57,052 bases of DNA from the NCBI GenBank assembly GCA_900696685.1, contig CAADHA010000133.1, forward strand, positions 1 through 57,052, in the 5' to 3' direction. This DNA comes from an uncultured Planctomycetota bacterium. Its GTDB lineage: Bacteria; Planctomycetota; Phycisphaerae; Phycisphaerales; UBA5793. Position numbers and translations under genes: made by a program. The notes under the pieces were generated by a model, which saw only the letters and a list, made by a program, of their open reading frames with translations, was not told where the DNA came from and made no database searches. Positions 27,001 to 34,973 of this stretch are shown here, piece by piece (within the stretch, counting starts at the first letter, position 1; each line of letters begins with the position of its first letter).

Positions 27001-30000
27001 TCGAGATCATCGTCGATCAGGATGCGTTCGAGGTCGGATCGGCCGCGCCCGTCATGATCTCGACCTCTTCAAGCAACCGCTACGTCCTCTTCACCGTCGA
27101 AGGCGAGGAGTTGTATGAGTGGCGACTCATCCACGTGCCCGGCACGGTCAAACTCCTGAGCCTCGACGTGCGCGAGAACCACGTGCCCAATGTCAGCCTC
27201 GCGGCGACGATGGTGAGCGGGGCCGAGATGCACACGAGTTCGCAGGAAATCATCGTCCCGCCGAGCAAGCAGTTTCTTGATGTCACGGTCAGCGCGGAGA
27301 AGGAGTCTTACCTGCCCGGCGAAGAAGGGACGCTGACGATCCGCGCCGTCGATTTCGAGGGCAAGCCTGTTTCCGCCGAAATCGCCATCACTGCGTTCGA
27401 CGAATCAGTCCTTTACATCCAGAGCGAGTACGCCGGCGATCCGCGGCAGTTCTTCTACGACCGGCGGCAGAGCAACCGCGTCACCACCTCGGGAAGCCTG
27501 AGCGATCTGCGCCTGCTGCGCCTCGTGAGAACGAAGGCTGGCGCGTACGAGGATGCACGCATTGCAGCGGTCGAAGAGAACAAAGTGGTCGATCAACTTG
27601 CGGAGGCGGAGGGGCGCGATGCGCAACTCGGCTTCGCTGGACGCGCCAGTCTTGCGAAGTCCGCGGGCGGAAGGGAAGACGCGGCGATGGAACGGATGCG
27701 CGGCATGGCGCCGGCGTCCCGGGCGATGTCTGATGCCGCTGGAGGGGGGCCTCCAGCCGAGTCAGGGCCACCCGGCCGGCCCGGTGAACCCGAACCGCCG
27801 ATCGAAGTCCGCACCGATTTCCGCGCCACGGCGCTCTGGCTCGCCAGCGTCATCACCGATGCCGACGGGACCGCGAACGTCAAGGTGAAGTTCCCGCAGT
27901 CCCTCACACGCTGGAAGGCGGGCGCCCGCGCCAACACCAGCGGCTCGAAGTTCGGCATGGGCGACACCAGCGCCCGCACAAGCAAGCCCGTCACCGTGCG
28001 TCTCCAGGCGCCGCGCTTCTTCGTCGTCGGCGATCAGGTCGTCGTCTCCTACATCGTCAACAACAACACCGATGAACCGATGGACGTGATGCCCTTCGCC
28101 TCCGCCAAGGGGCTGCGCTACGCGGGCATACGGGCCGCCGACGGCCGCTATCACGAGCGCCTCGCGCCCGGCAACCAGCGCCGCATCGAGCCGCAGGGCG
28201 AGACGCGCTACGACCTCCTCTACATCGCCGAGCAGGCGGGCACGGCGGAGATCACCGTCGAAGTCCGCGTCGAGCGCCAGACCTTCACCGACGCGGTGCG
28301 CATGACGTATCCTGTCCACGAGCACGGCATCGAGAAGTTCCTCGCCGTCTCGGGCAAAGCTCGCGGCGACCAGGCCGTCATCTCGCTTGAAATCCCCGAG
28401 CAGCGGCGCGAGGGTTCGACGAGCATGGTCGTGCGCGTCACCCCCAGCATGGCCGTGACGATGCTTGATGCCCTGCCCTACCTGCTCGACTATCCCTACG
28501 GCTGCGTCGAGCAGACCATGAGCCGCTTCCTTCCCGCCGCGATCGTCAACCGCACATTGACGCAACTGGGTCTCGACGCCGGCGACGTGGCGGGCCGCAC
28601 CTTCGGCGGCATCGAGATGGTGAATGGTCAGCCCGCGCGGCCTCGCGACGAGGAGGCCAAGGCGCAGGATCTCAGGCGACTCGACGAGATTATCGCCGCC
28701 GGTCTCAAGGGCCTCGACGAAATGCAGGGTGAGGACGGCGGCTGGGGCTGGTGGAAGGGAAACCAGAGCGACCGCTACATGACCGCCTACGTCGTGTGGG
28801 GCCTCGGCCTGGCGCGCGAGGCGGAGATCGACGTCGCGGGCGACATGATCACTCCCGGCGCCGACTGGCTCGTCAACAGCCTCGTCACGGCACGCGATTA
28901 CCCTGACCTCCAGGCGTGGATGCTCCACGCCATCACGGCCAGCAAGGCGACGACGCAGCCGGTTCATCGCATCGAAGCGGTGCAGATCGCTTTCGCCAAT
29001 CTCTGGGAGAAACGCGACCGTCTCAGCGACGCCGGGCGGGCGCTGCTCGCGCTGAGTGCGCACCACCTCGGCAAGGCGGATGAAGCGAAGGTCCTCGTGC
29101 GCAATCTTGAGAACGGCGTGATCCGCGACGACCGGCCCGATCAGTCGATCCTCGTGCGAAATCGCGATGGCAAGCCGGCCGAATTGCTCGCCCTCGCCCA
29201 CTGGGGTTCGGCGGGGCGCTACCGCTACTGGTACGACGGCGGCATCGAAGCGACCACGCTGTGCCTGCGGGCGATTCTGGCGATCGACCCTGACAACGCG
29301 CTCGTCGAGCCGGCGACGAACTGGCTGATTCGCAACCGCCGCGGCGCGCAGTGGACGAACACGCGCGACACCGCGCTGGCCGTGCTCACCCTGTGCGACT
29401 ATCTCAAGGCCAGCGGCGAACTCGAAGCGACCGGCGAGTTTGAGGTGATGGCTAACGGCCGTCTCATCGGCAGCGGCGCCGTCACGAAGGAGAACATCCT
29501 CTCCGCGCCGGCGGAGTTCCAGGTTCCTGAGGCGTCGATCCGCGGCGGGGCCAACGACATCCGCATCCTGCGCAAGAAGGGCGACGTGACCCTCTACTTC
29601 GCCGTGCAGGCGAAGTGCTTCACCCTCGAAGAGCCGGTCGCCGAGGCGGGCAGCGAGATGTTCGTGCGGCGGGACTACTACCGACTCGTGCCTCGCAAGA
29701 CGCTTCTCGGCGGAGTCGTCTACGAACGCGTGCCGCTGCGTGACGGCGAAAAGGTCGTCAGCGGCGATCGCATCGAAGTCGTCCTCACCATCGAGGGCAA
29801 GAACGACTACGAGTACCTCGTCTTCGAAGACCTCAAGCCCGCCGGATTCGAAGCGGTGCAGGTGCGCAGCGGCGAGCCGATGTACGCCTACGAGTTGCGC
29901 CGGTCCGCCGCCGGGGAGAAGTATGAAGAGGGCGAAGTGCTCCGCGACGACGGCCGCCGCGCCATGCTGCCCGGCTCGATCCGAGGCGATCAGAGCGATC

Positions 30001-30221
30001 TCACCGGCCGCTCGCGCTGGATTCACCAGGAACTGCGCGACCGGCATGTCGCCTTCTTCATCGACCAGATGCCCGAAGGGTTGTGGCAGGTGCGCTACGA
30101 GGCGCGGGCGGAAGCGCCCGGCCGGTTCCATGCTCTGCCCCTGCTCGGCCACGCGATGTACGTGCCCGAGATACGCTGCAACAGCCGCGAGGTGCGCGTA
30201 ACGATCGAGGACCGGCCGTAG
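24096..30221 (+). CDS. Giant bacterial alpha-2-macroglobulin with intact thioester
   Basis: A 2041-residue exported protein, longer than E. coli YfhM (about 1650). GGAGGAG precedes the ATG. After a signal peptide is a TPR-like segment (ADLKAQAERHYAEKSYARAH), then MG-type beta domains, including the MG2-like THR-rich YAHTDRPAYRPGETANFRF. A bait-like disordered Gly/Pro/Arg region is at about 1180-1240, ahead of RTDFRATALWLASVITD. The thioester motif is GCVEQ, with Cys1470 and Gln1473, inside the expected DYPYGCVEQTMSRF; a helical thioester domain (GGWGWWKG, YMTAYVVWGL) follows. Such proteins trap proteases by covalent capture, usually in the periplasm. No lipobox is evident and the usual partner PBP1c gene is absent. 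The gene is bracketed by 31-bp hairpin repeats. Confidence 0.93.
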   Translation: MSMSTSRAGAIVFSSSLKKVLGPAILLSALMAPVGAASRPGAAQPPTYADLKAQAERHYAEKSYARAHELYQQAQQANPPAGEARWVRFRLADTLWRKAPGAAADDATLRQARRDLEALIREIERPEDRDLIYAEANESLGDSHLSGARHANVAAGWPNHAAALEWWAQSSDLDAARQRYLSIVWRAIDAEGGDWQWRGRSNVVPLDVLRNVLEIAQSEQDRTRAHFEIAMKRRYYGGNDPRAIEQTTRHFEAALQSTDRSSRYVDALMAYAQWVESYGRVEVLEDGRWQYKPDFVKAASLYKRILDEFRPDQANHAEARHRYDNLVNPALSISVAQAFLPSSEIAFDASWRNVDRIEFTLHRVNLRERTTLEGALRRDGQDTIWYGSATQAWIRHVNLDGAEISRQWTYDTGDTGEHEPRQAQIRLDERLEPGAYVLVAKAKDQVRHELILVTDLAVVAKRRGKDVLLYACDALTGAPAPNVKLRAWSTQTRSDNRNTQSRWAGLKNDAAGDGQGIAQLDVGAGDQGAENHSLLIFADDGTRQTFLTSYAGSWYGSRQEVGTWRIYAHTDRPAYRPGETANFRFVARRWGKEGWDTPAGVELRYEIVDARNTTVLEGTAALSEFGSAFGSIDLKAEWPLGEYAIRFWRDMPTEKVMVYQSTLFRLEEYKLPEFTVAVEPARDENGKARLFRIGDVVEAHITAEYYFGGAVAAADVEVVVQQKPFAHWYRAPRRCEWYYGDNDNWNPYRWWGGQVVKRETIKTDAQGKATITFETPFSSDTDYEYTIEARVIDASRREITGSGTVRVTRQGHYVYPQVKHRIHRPGEKVETTIKALDANSTPLAVQGTITVTRQWWDEVWVDPAGREVPLADVRRTREQLGVFPPPPREGDRHPWRPIFRGYRSEKIMTEKVSTDEEGDATFTFTPQVEGYYVIDWVSPDPPLAPVTAQTVAWVTTQQSADLGYRTEGVEIIVDQDAFEVGSAAPVMISTSSSNRYVLFTVEGEELYEWRLIHVPGTVKLLSLDVRENHVPNVSLAATMVSGAEMHTSSQEIIVPPSKQFLDVTVSAEKESYLPGEEGTLTIRAVDFEGKPVSAEIAITAFDESVLYIQSEYAGDPRQFFYDRRQSNRVTTSGSLSDLRLLRLVRTKAGAYEDARIAAVEENKVVDQLAEAEGRDAQLGFAGRASLAKSAGGREDAAMERMRGMAPASRAMSDAAGGGPPAESGPPGRPGEPEPPIEVRTDFRATALWLASVITDADGTANVKVKFPQSLTRWKAGARANTSGSKFGMGDTSARTSKPVTVRLQAPRFFVVGDQVVVSYIVNNNTDEPMDVMPFASAKGLRYAGIRAADGRYHERLAPGNQRRIEPQGETRYDLLYIAEQAGTAEITVEVRVERQTFTDAVRMTYPVHEHGIEKFLAVSGKARGDQAVISLEIPEQRREGSTSMVVRVTPSMAVTMLDALPYLLDYPYGCVEQTMSRFLPAAIVNRTLTQLGLDAGDVAGRTFGGIEMVNGQPARPRDEEAKAQDLRRLDEIIAAGLKGLDEMQGEDGGWGWWKGNQSDRYMTAYVVWGLGLAREAEIDVAGDMITPGADWLVNSLVTARDYPDLQAWMLHAITASKATTQPVHRIEAVQIAFANLWEKRDRLSDAGRALLALSAHHLGKADEAKVLVRNLENGVIRDDRPDQSILVRNRDGKPAELLALAHWGSAGRYRYWYDGGIEATTLCLRAILAIDPDNALVEPATNWLIRNRRGAQWTNTRDTALAVLTLCDYLKASGELEATGEFEVMANGRLIGSGAVTKENILSAPAEFQVPEASIRGGANDIRILRKKGDVTLYFAVQAKCFTLEEPVAEAGSEMFVRRDYYRLVPRKTLLGGVVYERVPLRDGEKVVSGDRIEVVLTIEGKNDYEYLVFEDLKPAGFEAVQVRSGEPMYAYELRRSAAGEKYEEGEVLRDDGRRAMLPGSIRGDQSDLTGRSRWIHQELRDRHVAFFIDQMPEGLWQVRYEARAEAPGRFHALPLLGHAMYVPEIRCNSREVRVTIEDRP

Positions 30222-30231
30222 GGACGGGGTC

Positions 30232-30262
30232 GGCATGGCGCCGCGCTTCGCGTCGCCATGCC
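30232..30262. repeat. 31-bp hairpin repeat, copy 2 (after macroglobulin gene)
   Basis: Perfect arms GGCATGGCG and CGCCATGCC enclose CCGCGCTTCGCGT. It begins 10 bases after the macroglobulin stop and could also act as its terminator, although no U-run follows. Nearly identical to 23880-23910. Confidence 0.7.
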
Positions 30263-30299
30263 GAGTGGTCTGCCGCGAACAACCCTCCGGGCACGCGCC

Positions 30300-30330
30300 G
30301 GCATGATCACGCGCAGCGCGCGATCATGCC
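30300..30330. repeat. 31-bp palindrome, copy 3 (variant)
   Basis: The arms GGCATGATC and GATCATGCC enclose ACGCGCAGCGCGC. It has the same length and the same outer GGCATG...CATGCC as the other two copies, with a different inner arm. It lies between the convergent ends of the macroglobulin and dockerin genes. Confidence 0.65.
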
Positions 30331-30361
30331 GCCCATGCTGCTCCGATCGCCGCAAGCGGCG

Positions 30362-31936
30362 TCACCGGATCGAGAGCATCAGCCGGCGGACGAGGATCGC
30401 TTCGTCCGCCGAATTGATGCGCAGGTCGTCGTTCAGGTCGGCGGCCGGATTGAAGAGCGGATGCCCGAAGGTCAGCCCGCGCATGGCGCGCAGGAGCGTC
30501 AGGTCGCGCTGCTCGACCCACCCGTCGTTGTTGACGTCGCCGAGCCTGTGAAACCCGACCTCGCCGACGTCCAGCGAGTTCATCACGCCGTCGTAGTTCA
30601 CGTCGTAGAGGGCGAAGTTGAGGCCGAAATCGATCAGCCTCGTCTGCCCGTTGGGTTGGCCGTCGGCGTCGAAGGCGGTGCCGTCGGTCTGCCCGATGGC
30701 GTCCTGGACATACTGCTGGTCGGTGATGGTGATGAGTCCGTCGCCGGAGCAGTCGCGGTAGTTGAAGCCTGGTCCGACGTCGGTCCACGCGAAGAGCGCA
30801 TCGCTCTGAGGCTCCGAGTATGCCGTACCCACGAGCGCCAGCACGGTCCATGAGCGGGCGCGCAGGAAGTCGTCAAGCCGCTCGTGGTTGCTGTCGCGCC
30901 ACTTCCGCAGGAGGTCGAATGGCGTGCCGATGCCCGGGTCGCTGGTGTTCTGGGCCGTGAAGCGGATCTCGTTGAGCATCTCGAGGATGCTCGTCTGGTT
31001 TCCGGCGTTGAGGTCGAGAGGCTGCGTCGCCTCGCCGCGCAGTGCTGCGGCGCCCGAGTTGTCCAGGCCGTACACCAGCGAGATCGTGGTCTCGTCGGTC
31101 TGCACGTCGTGGCGGAAGCGCAGGTTCACGATCGGGTCATACTCGCCCGGCGCCGAGCCTCCGAATGCGGCGCTGTAGCGGCTGAAGGCATGCGTGCGCC
31201 GGAGGAATCGGCTGGTCACGATCCACGTGTCTCCCGCGTCGAATGTCTGCGGCGTGGGATCGTTGAGCGTGTTCACCGTCATCGCTGAGCAGGAACAGAA
31301 GGCCAGGTGCATCTCTTCGCCGCTTCGCTCGACGAGCGGCTCGGTAAGCAGATTGCCGTCGAAGTCGTAGGCCGTGACGGCCGCGCGTCCGCCGATTGAA
31401 TCTTCGAATCGACCGCCGAAGCGCGAGACGTTGCCCAGCGGTCGGTTGCGGACATCGTCGATCTCGCCGCCCGTGTCGCGGTCTGAGTCGAGGTCGAACT
31501 CGACGTAGCCGTAGAGCGGGTTCATGCCGTAGCGGTAGGGTTCGTAGCCTTCGCCGCGCAGGTTGACGGGTCCGGGCGGGTTGACAACGCCCGTGAAGAC
31601 GAGGTCGATGCGGAGGAGGTTGGTGTCGCGCGGATCACGCCACGAGCCGGCGTAGGGGTTGCTCACGGGGGTGCCTGTCTGCCACCCGCCATAGACGATA
31701 CGAACGTAATCAGGCAGGCCTGCCTGCGGATGCACCGGCCCGTCGGCGCCGAGGTCGGCGCGGCGGAGGACGGCGTCGCCGGCCGGATCGGTGTAGACGC
31801 GCGGCTCGTCGGACGCCCGCACGGGCCCGGCGATCGCGAGCATCGCGGCCAGAACCGCGCCCCGGCCCATGGGGCCGTTCGGCCGGCGAAGGTGCAAGTA
31901 TCGTTCGATCCCTGTGGCAGCGAAGGCGGTGATCAT
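30362..31936 (-). CDS. Secreted dockerin-type protein, coupled to the response regulator gene
   Basis: A 524-residue exported protein. The ATG overlaps the stop of the response regulator gene (ATGA), so it is probably translated by coupling as the last gene of the unit. An N-terminal signal segment ends near PVRASDEP. The centre has beta-rich, Asp-rich stretches (YGYVEFDLDSDRDTGGEIDD). Near the C-terminus are four calcium-loop-like repeats: DCSGDGLITITD at about 393, DVNYDGVMNSLD at about 444, DVNNDGWVEQRD at about 466 and DLNDDLRINSAD at about 499; the last two resemble a dockerin type I pair. Dockerins dock onto cohesins; no cohesin was seen here. Possibly the regulated output, or an extracellular part, of the adjacent signalling genes. 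Confidence 0.8.
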   Translation of the reverse strand: MITAFAATGIERYLHLRRPNGPMGRGAVLAAMLAIAGPVRASDEPRVYTDPAGDAVLRRADLGADGPVHPQAGLPDYVRIVYGGWQTGTPVSNPYAGSWRDPRDTNLLRIDLVFTGVVNPPGPVNLRGEGYEPYRYGMNPLYGYVEFDLDSDRDTGGEIDDVRNRPLGNVSRFGGRFEDSIGGRAAVTAYDFDGNLLTEPLVERSGEEMHLAFCSCSAMTVNTLNDPTPQTFDAGDTWIVTSRFLRRTHAFSRYSAAFGGSAPGEYDPIVNLRFRHDVQTDETTISLVYGLDNSGAAALRGEATQPLDLNAGNQTSILEMLNEIRFTAQNTSDPGIGTPFDLLRKWRDSNHERLDDFLRARSWTVLALVGTAYSEPQSDALFAWTDVGPGFNYRDCSGDGLITITDQQYVQDAIGQTDGTAFDADGQPNGQTRLIDFGLNFALYDVNYDGVMNSLDVGEVGFHRLGDVNNDGWVEQRDLTLLRAMRGLTFGHPLFNPAADLNDDLRINSADEAILVRRLMLSIR

Positions 31937-33429
31937 GTCGAGGCCAATTCCTGAATGAACTGATCGAGGCGATAGCGCTCGATACGGTAACGAAGCGAAC
32001 TGCGATTCATGCCGAGCAGTTTGGCGGCGCGCGACACGTTGCCCCGCTCGTGGCGCAGCGCCTCGCGGATGAGCCGCTCTTCGACGGCTTCGGCGCTGAA
32101 GGAGCCTCGGGCGAAGTCAAAGGTGAGGTCCTCGACGCCGGTGGCGGCGAGGCGGCGTCCGTCTCGAGCCGCATGGGCATGGGGCGCTGCGCCCTCCGGC
32201 GCGGCGACGCCCGCGCGGGCCGGCGCCCCCTCCACCCGCTCAGGCACGCCCAGCGCCAGGTCGCAAGGCTCGATGCAGGTCTTCTCGGCGAGCAGGGCCG
32301 CACGCTGTATGACGTTGGCCAGTTCGCGCACGTTGCCGGGCCAGGCGTGCGACTCGATCGCCTTCTTCGCCGCCTCGCTGAAGCGCAACCCGGCCCGACC
32401 GAACTTCCTCCCGGCGCCCGCGAGCAGCGATTCGGCGATCAGCAGCGCATCCCCCCCCCGGTCGCGCAGCGGCGGTATCGGGATCGTCAGCCCGCTCAGG
32501 CGGTAATAGAGGTCGCGCCGAAACGCGCCGCGCTCGACGCACTCGATCAGGTCGCGGTTCGTCGCGGCGAGGATGCGCACGTTGACGCGCCGCTCCTTCG
32601 CCCCGCCGAGACGGCGCAATGTTCCCTGCTCGACCACGATCAGCAATTTGCTCTGCAACTCGACGGGCATGTCGCCGATCTCGTCGAGGAAGATCGTCCC
32701 GCCGTCCGCGAGTTCGAACAGCCCCTGCCGCGTCTCGCGGGCGTCGGTGAAGGCTCCCTTCTCGTGTCCGAAGAGTTCGCCCTCGATCAGGTTCGCCGGA
32801 AGGGCCGAGCAGTTGACATGCACAAACGGCTCGGCCGCCTCGGCCGATGAATCGTGGATGAACCGCGCCAGCATTCCCTTGCCCACGCCCGTCTCGCCTT
32901 GGAGAAGGATCGTCGTCGGCTCGCCACCGCCCGTCACGGGAAGTTGCGCCAGGCGCTGCGCCAGTTCCACCGTCTTGCGCCACGCAGGACTCTCCCCGAG
33001 CATCTGCTCGTGCACGCGCGTGGATTTTTCAATTCGCTCGTAGAGGCTCAGGCGGTTGCGGACCTTGCGGTTCTCGATGGTGCGGCCGACGACGACTCGC
33101 AGCTCCTCCATCGACAGGGGCTTCTGGAGAAACTCGTCCGCCCCCTGCTTGACGGCGTCCACGGCCGTCTCGACCGTCCCATAGGCTGTGATCACGATCA
33201 CGGCTGCCGTGTTGCCCTCCGCCCGAAGTCGCTTGACGAGGTCAAGCCCCTGGTCCCCGCCCGCGAGGTTGAGGTCCGTGATCACGACGTCCGGCTCGTG
33301 GGACTGCACGAGGGCGAGGGCGGGGACGAGGCGGTCGGCGTCTGCGACGCTGTGGCCGTCGCGCGCCAGGGTCCGCTTGATGGAGTAGCGGAGGTTCTCT
33401 TCGTCCTCGATGACGAGAATTTTGGCCAC
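31933..33429 (-). CDS. Sigma54-type response regulator (receiver, AAA+, Fis HTH)
   Basis: A 498-residue NtrC-family regulator. The GTG at 33429 has AGGAG 7 bases upstream; the longer frame reaching 33972 is antisense-like noise. The receiver has Asp9, the phospho-acceptor Asp52 in VVITDLNL, Thr81 and Lys103. The AAA+ domain has Walker A GETGVGKG (178-185) and Walker B GGTIFLDEIGD (243-253). The sigma54-contact loop reads GAFTDA at 225-230 rather than the usual GAFTGA. The C-terminus has a Fis-type helix-turn-helix (AAKLLGMNRSSLRYRI). It is partnered by the histidine kinase 32 bases upstream and overlaps the dockerin gene downstream. It should bind upstream of sigma54 promoters; targets unknown. 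Confidence 0.93.
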   Translation of the reverse strand: MAKILVIEDEENLRYSIKRTLARDGHSVADADRLVPALALVQSHEPDVVITDLNLAGGDQGLDLVKRLRAEGNTAAVIVITAYGTVETAVDAVKQGADEFLQKPLSMEELRVVVGRTIENRKVRNRLSLYERIEKSTRVHEQMLGESPAWRKTVELAQRLAQLPVTGGGEPTTILLQGETGVGKGMLARFIHDSSAEAAEPFVHVNCSALPANLIEGELFGHEKGAFTDARETRQGLFELADGGTIFLDEIGDMPVELQSKLLIVVEQGTLRRLGGAKERRVNVRILAATNRDLIECVERGAFRRDLYYRLSGLTIPIPPLRDRGGDALLIAESLLAGAGRKFGRAGLRFSEAAKKAIESHAWPGNVRELANVIQRAALLAEKTCIEPCDLALGVPERVEGAPARAGVAAPEGAAPHAHAARDGRRLAATGVEDLTFDFARGSFSAEAVEERLIREALRHERGNVSRAAKLLGMNRSSLRYRIERYRLDQFIQELAST

Positions 33430-33442
33430 AGTCGGCTCCTGC

Positions 33443-33460
33443 CCGCCGCGCGCGCGGCGG
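33443..33460 (-). promoter_or_regulatory. Perfect 18-bp palindrome in the kinase/regulator gap
   Basis: The only gap between the kinase stop and the regulator start is 32 bases, and 18 of them form a perfect self-complementary GC palindrome just before the AGGAG of the regulator. In RNA it would form a stable hairpin next to the binding site and could limit regulator translation or mark processing. Confidence 0.5.
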
Positions 33461-33461
33461 A

Positions 33462-34952
33462 TCAATCTGCCTGCATCGGCAGCGTCACGATAAATGCGGC
33501 CCCGCCGAGGTCGGAAGAGCGTTCGACTCGAATCCGCCCGCCGTGTGCCGCCACTACATTGTGCGCCACTGCAAGGCCGATGCCAGTTCCGTGCTTCTTG
33601 GTTGTGAAGTGCGGGGTGAAGATGCGGCCGGCCACCGCCGGATCGACCCCCGAGCCCGAGTCCTCCACCCGCCACTCGATTGCCGCCTGCCCGCGCTCGT
33701 CGACCACCCGCGAAGCCCGGAGGCGCACGGTTCCGCCCTCCGGGGCGGCCTCGATGGCGTTGCTCAGCAGGGCCACGAACGCATGCTCGATCTGCATGGG
33801 ATCGACGTCGAGCCACTCGGGCAGACCATCCTGCTCGACGATCAGTTCGATCCTGCGCCCCCGCGCCATGGGCACGTGGCTCGCCTCGAGGCTGCGGCAC
33901 AGGTCGGCCGCCCTTATCCGCTCGCGCCTGATCTCCAGCGGCGTGGTCGAGTGCAGGAGGTCGGAGAGCCACTTCTCGAACCGGTCCACAGCCCCCACGA
34001 TCCGATCCTGGTTCTCGCGCAGATCAGACTCGGCCGGGAGTTCGCTGCGAGTCAGTTCGGCAAGGCTGCGGATGCCCGCGAGCGGGTTGCGCAGGTTGTG
34101 AGCGAGGCGGCGGACCAGTTCGCCGATGGCGGCCAGTCGCTCGCGCTCGACGAGGCGCTGCTGTGCGGCGACGACCATCTCCGCCATGTGATTCACTTCG
34201 CCTGACAACTGCCCGAACTCATCGCCGCTGCGCACGGCGAGCCGGTAGGCGAAGTTGCCGGCCGCGATCTCGCCCGTCGCCCTGCGCAACTCGGTGATCG
34301 GCGCCATCACCCACCGGCGCACCAGCACGACGGCCAGGAGGGCGGCGAGCACCGAGAGCGCCAGCGAGGCGGAAATGATGCGCATCAGCATGCCGCGCAG
34401 GTCGCGCCCGTAGTCCAGTGAGAACTCGACATCGCGGAGCAGTTGCGCCTGCACGCGTTCGATGAGACTGTGCGTCGCTTCGAAACTGCTCTGCGCGGCG
34501 TCGCGCAGGGCGGGATCGGCGGCCGCATCGCCCTCCTTCGGCGCCGAGGCCTGGTACGCCTCCAGCGCCGTCCGGCACTCGCGCACGAGGCGGCTCACCA
34601 GCATCGACGTCCCCGCGCCGACGCGCCGGCCGAAGCCCGGCGCCTTTTCCAACCCCTCGAGGATCGGATCGATCTGTGCGCCGATGGGCAGCGGCTCGAA
34701 GCCCCTGTCGCGCTTCGCGTGCGCCTCGTGGATCGCCGCGAGGTCGTGCTCGTAGGCCTGCTTGATGCGGTCGAGTTGCTCAAGGATGAAGGTGAGGTCG
34801 CTGTAGGCGCTGCTCACCTCGGCGTTGATAGTCTGCACGCTCCACGCTGCGAAACCGAGGCTGATGAGCACGCTCAGTCCGAGCAGCGCCAGAAGAATGG
34901 CGAACTTGTGCAGGAGTTTCAAGGTGAGGAAGTCTAGTCGCGGCCCGAGCAA
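33462..34952 (-). CDS. Membrane histidine kinase (HAMP, HisKA, HATPase)
   Basis: A 496-residue sensor kinase. Membrane segments are at about 17-39 and 190-212, bracketing an extracytoplasmic, mostly helical sensor region of about 150 residues. A HAMP linker (about 211-262) is followed by the phosphorylation helix, with His285 in RRLAHNLRNPLAG, and an ATPase domain with N-box LLSNAIEAA (Asn398), EDSGSGVD and HGTGIGLAVAHNVV. The start is uncertain, a TTG at 34952 with no properly spaced binding site; an internal TTG at 34922 is possible. It begins 21 bases after the pseudopilin stop and is followed by its likely partner regulator. The input signal is unknown. Confidence 0.92.
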   Translation of the reverse strand: MLGPRLDFLTLKLLHKFAILLALLGLSVLISLGFAAWSVQTINAEVSSAYSDLTFILEQLDRIKQAYEHDLAAIHEAHAKRDRGFEPLPIGAQIDPILEGLEKAPGFGRRVGAGTSMLVSRLVRECRTALEAYQASAPKEGDAAADPALRDAAQSSFEATHSLIERVQAQLLRDVEFSLDYGRDLRGMLMRIISASLALSVLAALLAVVLVRRWVMAPITELRRATGEIAAGNFAYRLAVRSGDEFGQLSGEVNHMAEMVVAAQQRLVERERLAAIGELVRRLAHNLRNPLAGIRSLAELTRSELPAESDLRENQDRIVGAVDRFEKWLSDLLHSTTPLEIRRERIRAADLCRSLEASHVPMARGRRIELIVEQDGLPEWLDVDPMQIEHAFVALLSNAIEAAPEGGTVRLRASRVVDERGQAAIEWRVEDSGSGVDPAVAGRIFTPHFTTKKHGTGIGLAVAHNVVAAHGGRIRVERSSDLGGAAFIVTLPMQAD

Positions 34953-34973
34953 CTCCGGGGGCTGCCGCCGCGA

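Noticed and set aside
27762-30236. Minus-strand ORF of 824 codons
   Set aside because: It is antisense to the thioester half of the macroglobulin and has no motif or binding site.
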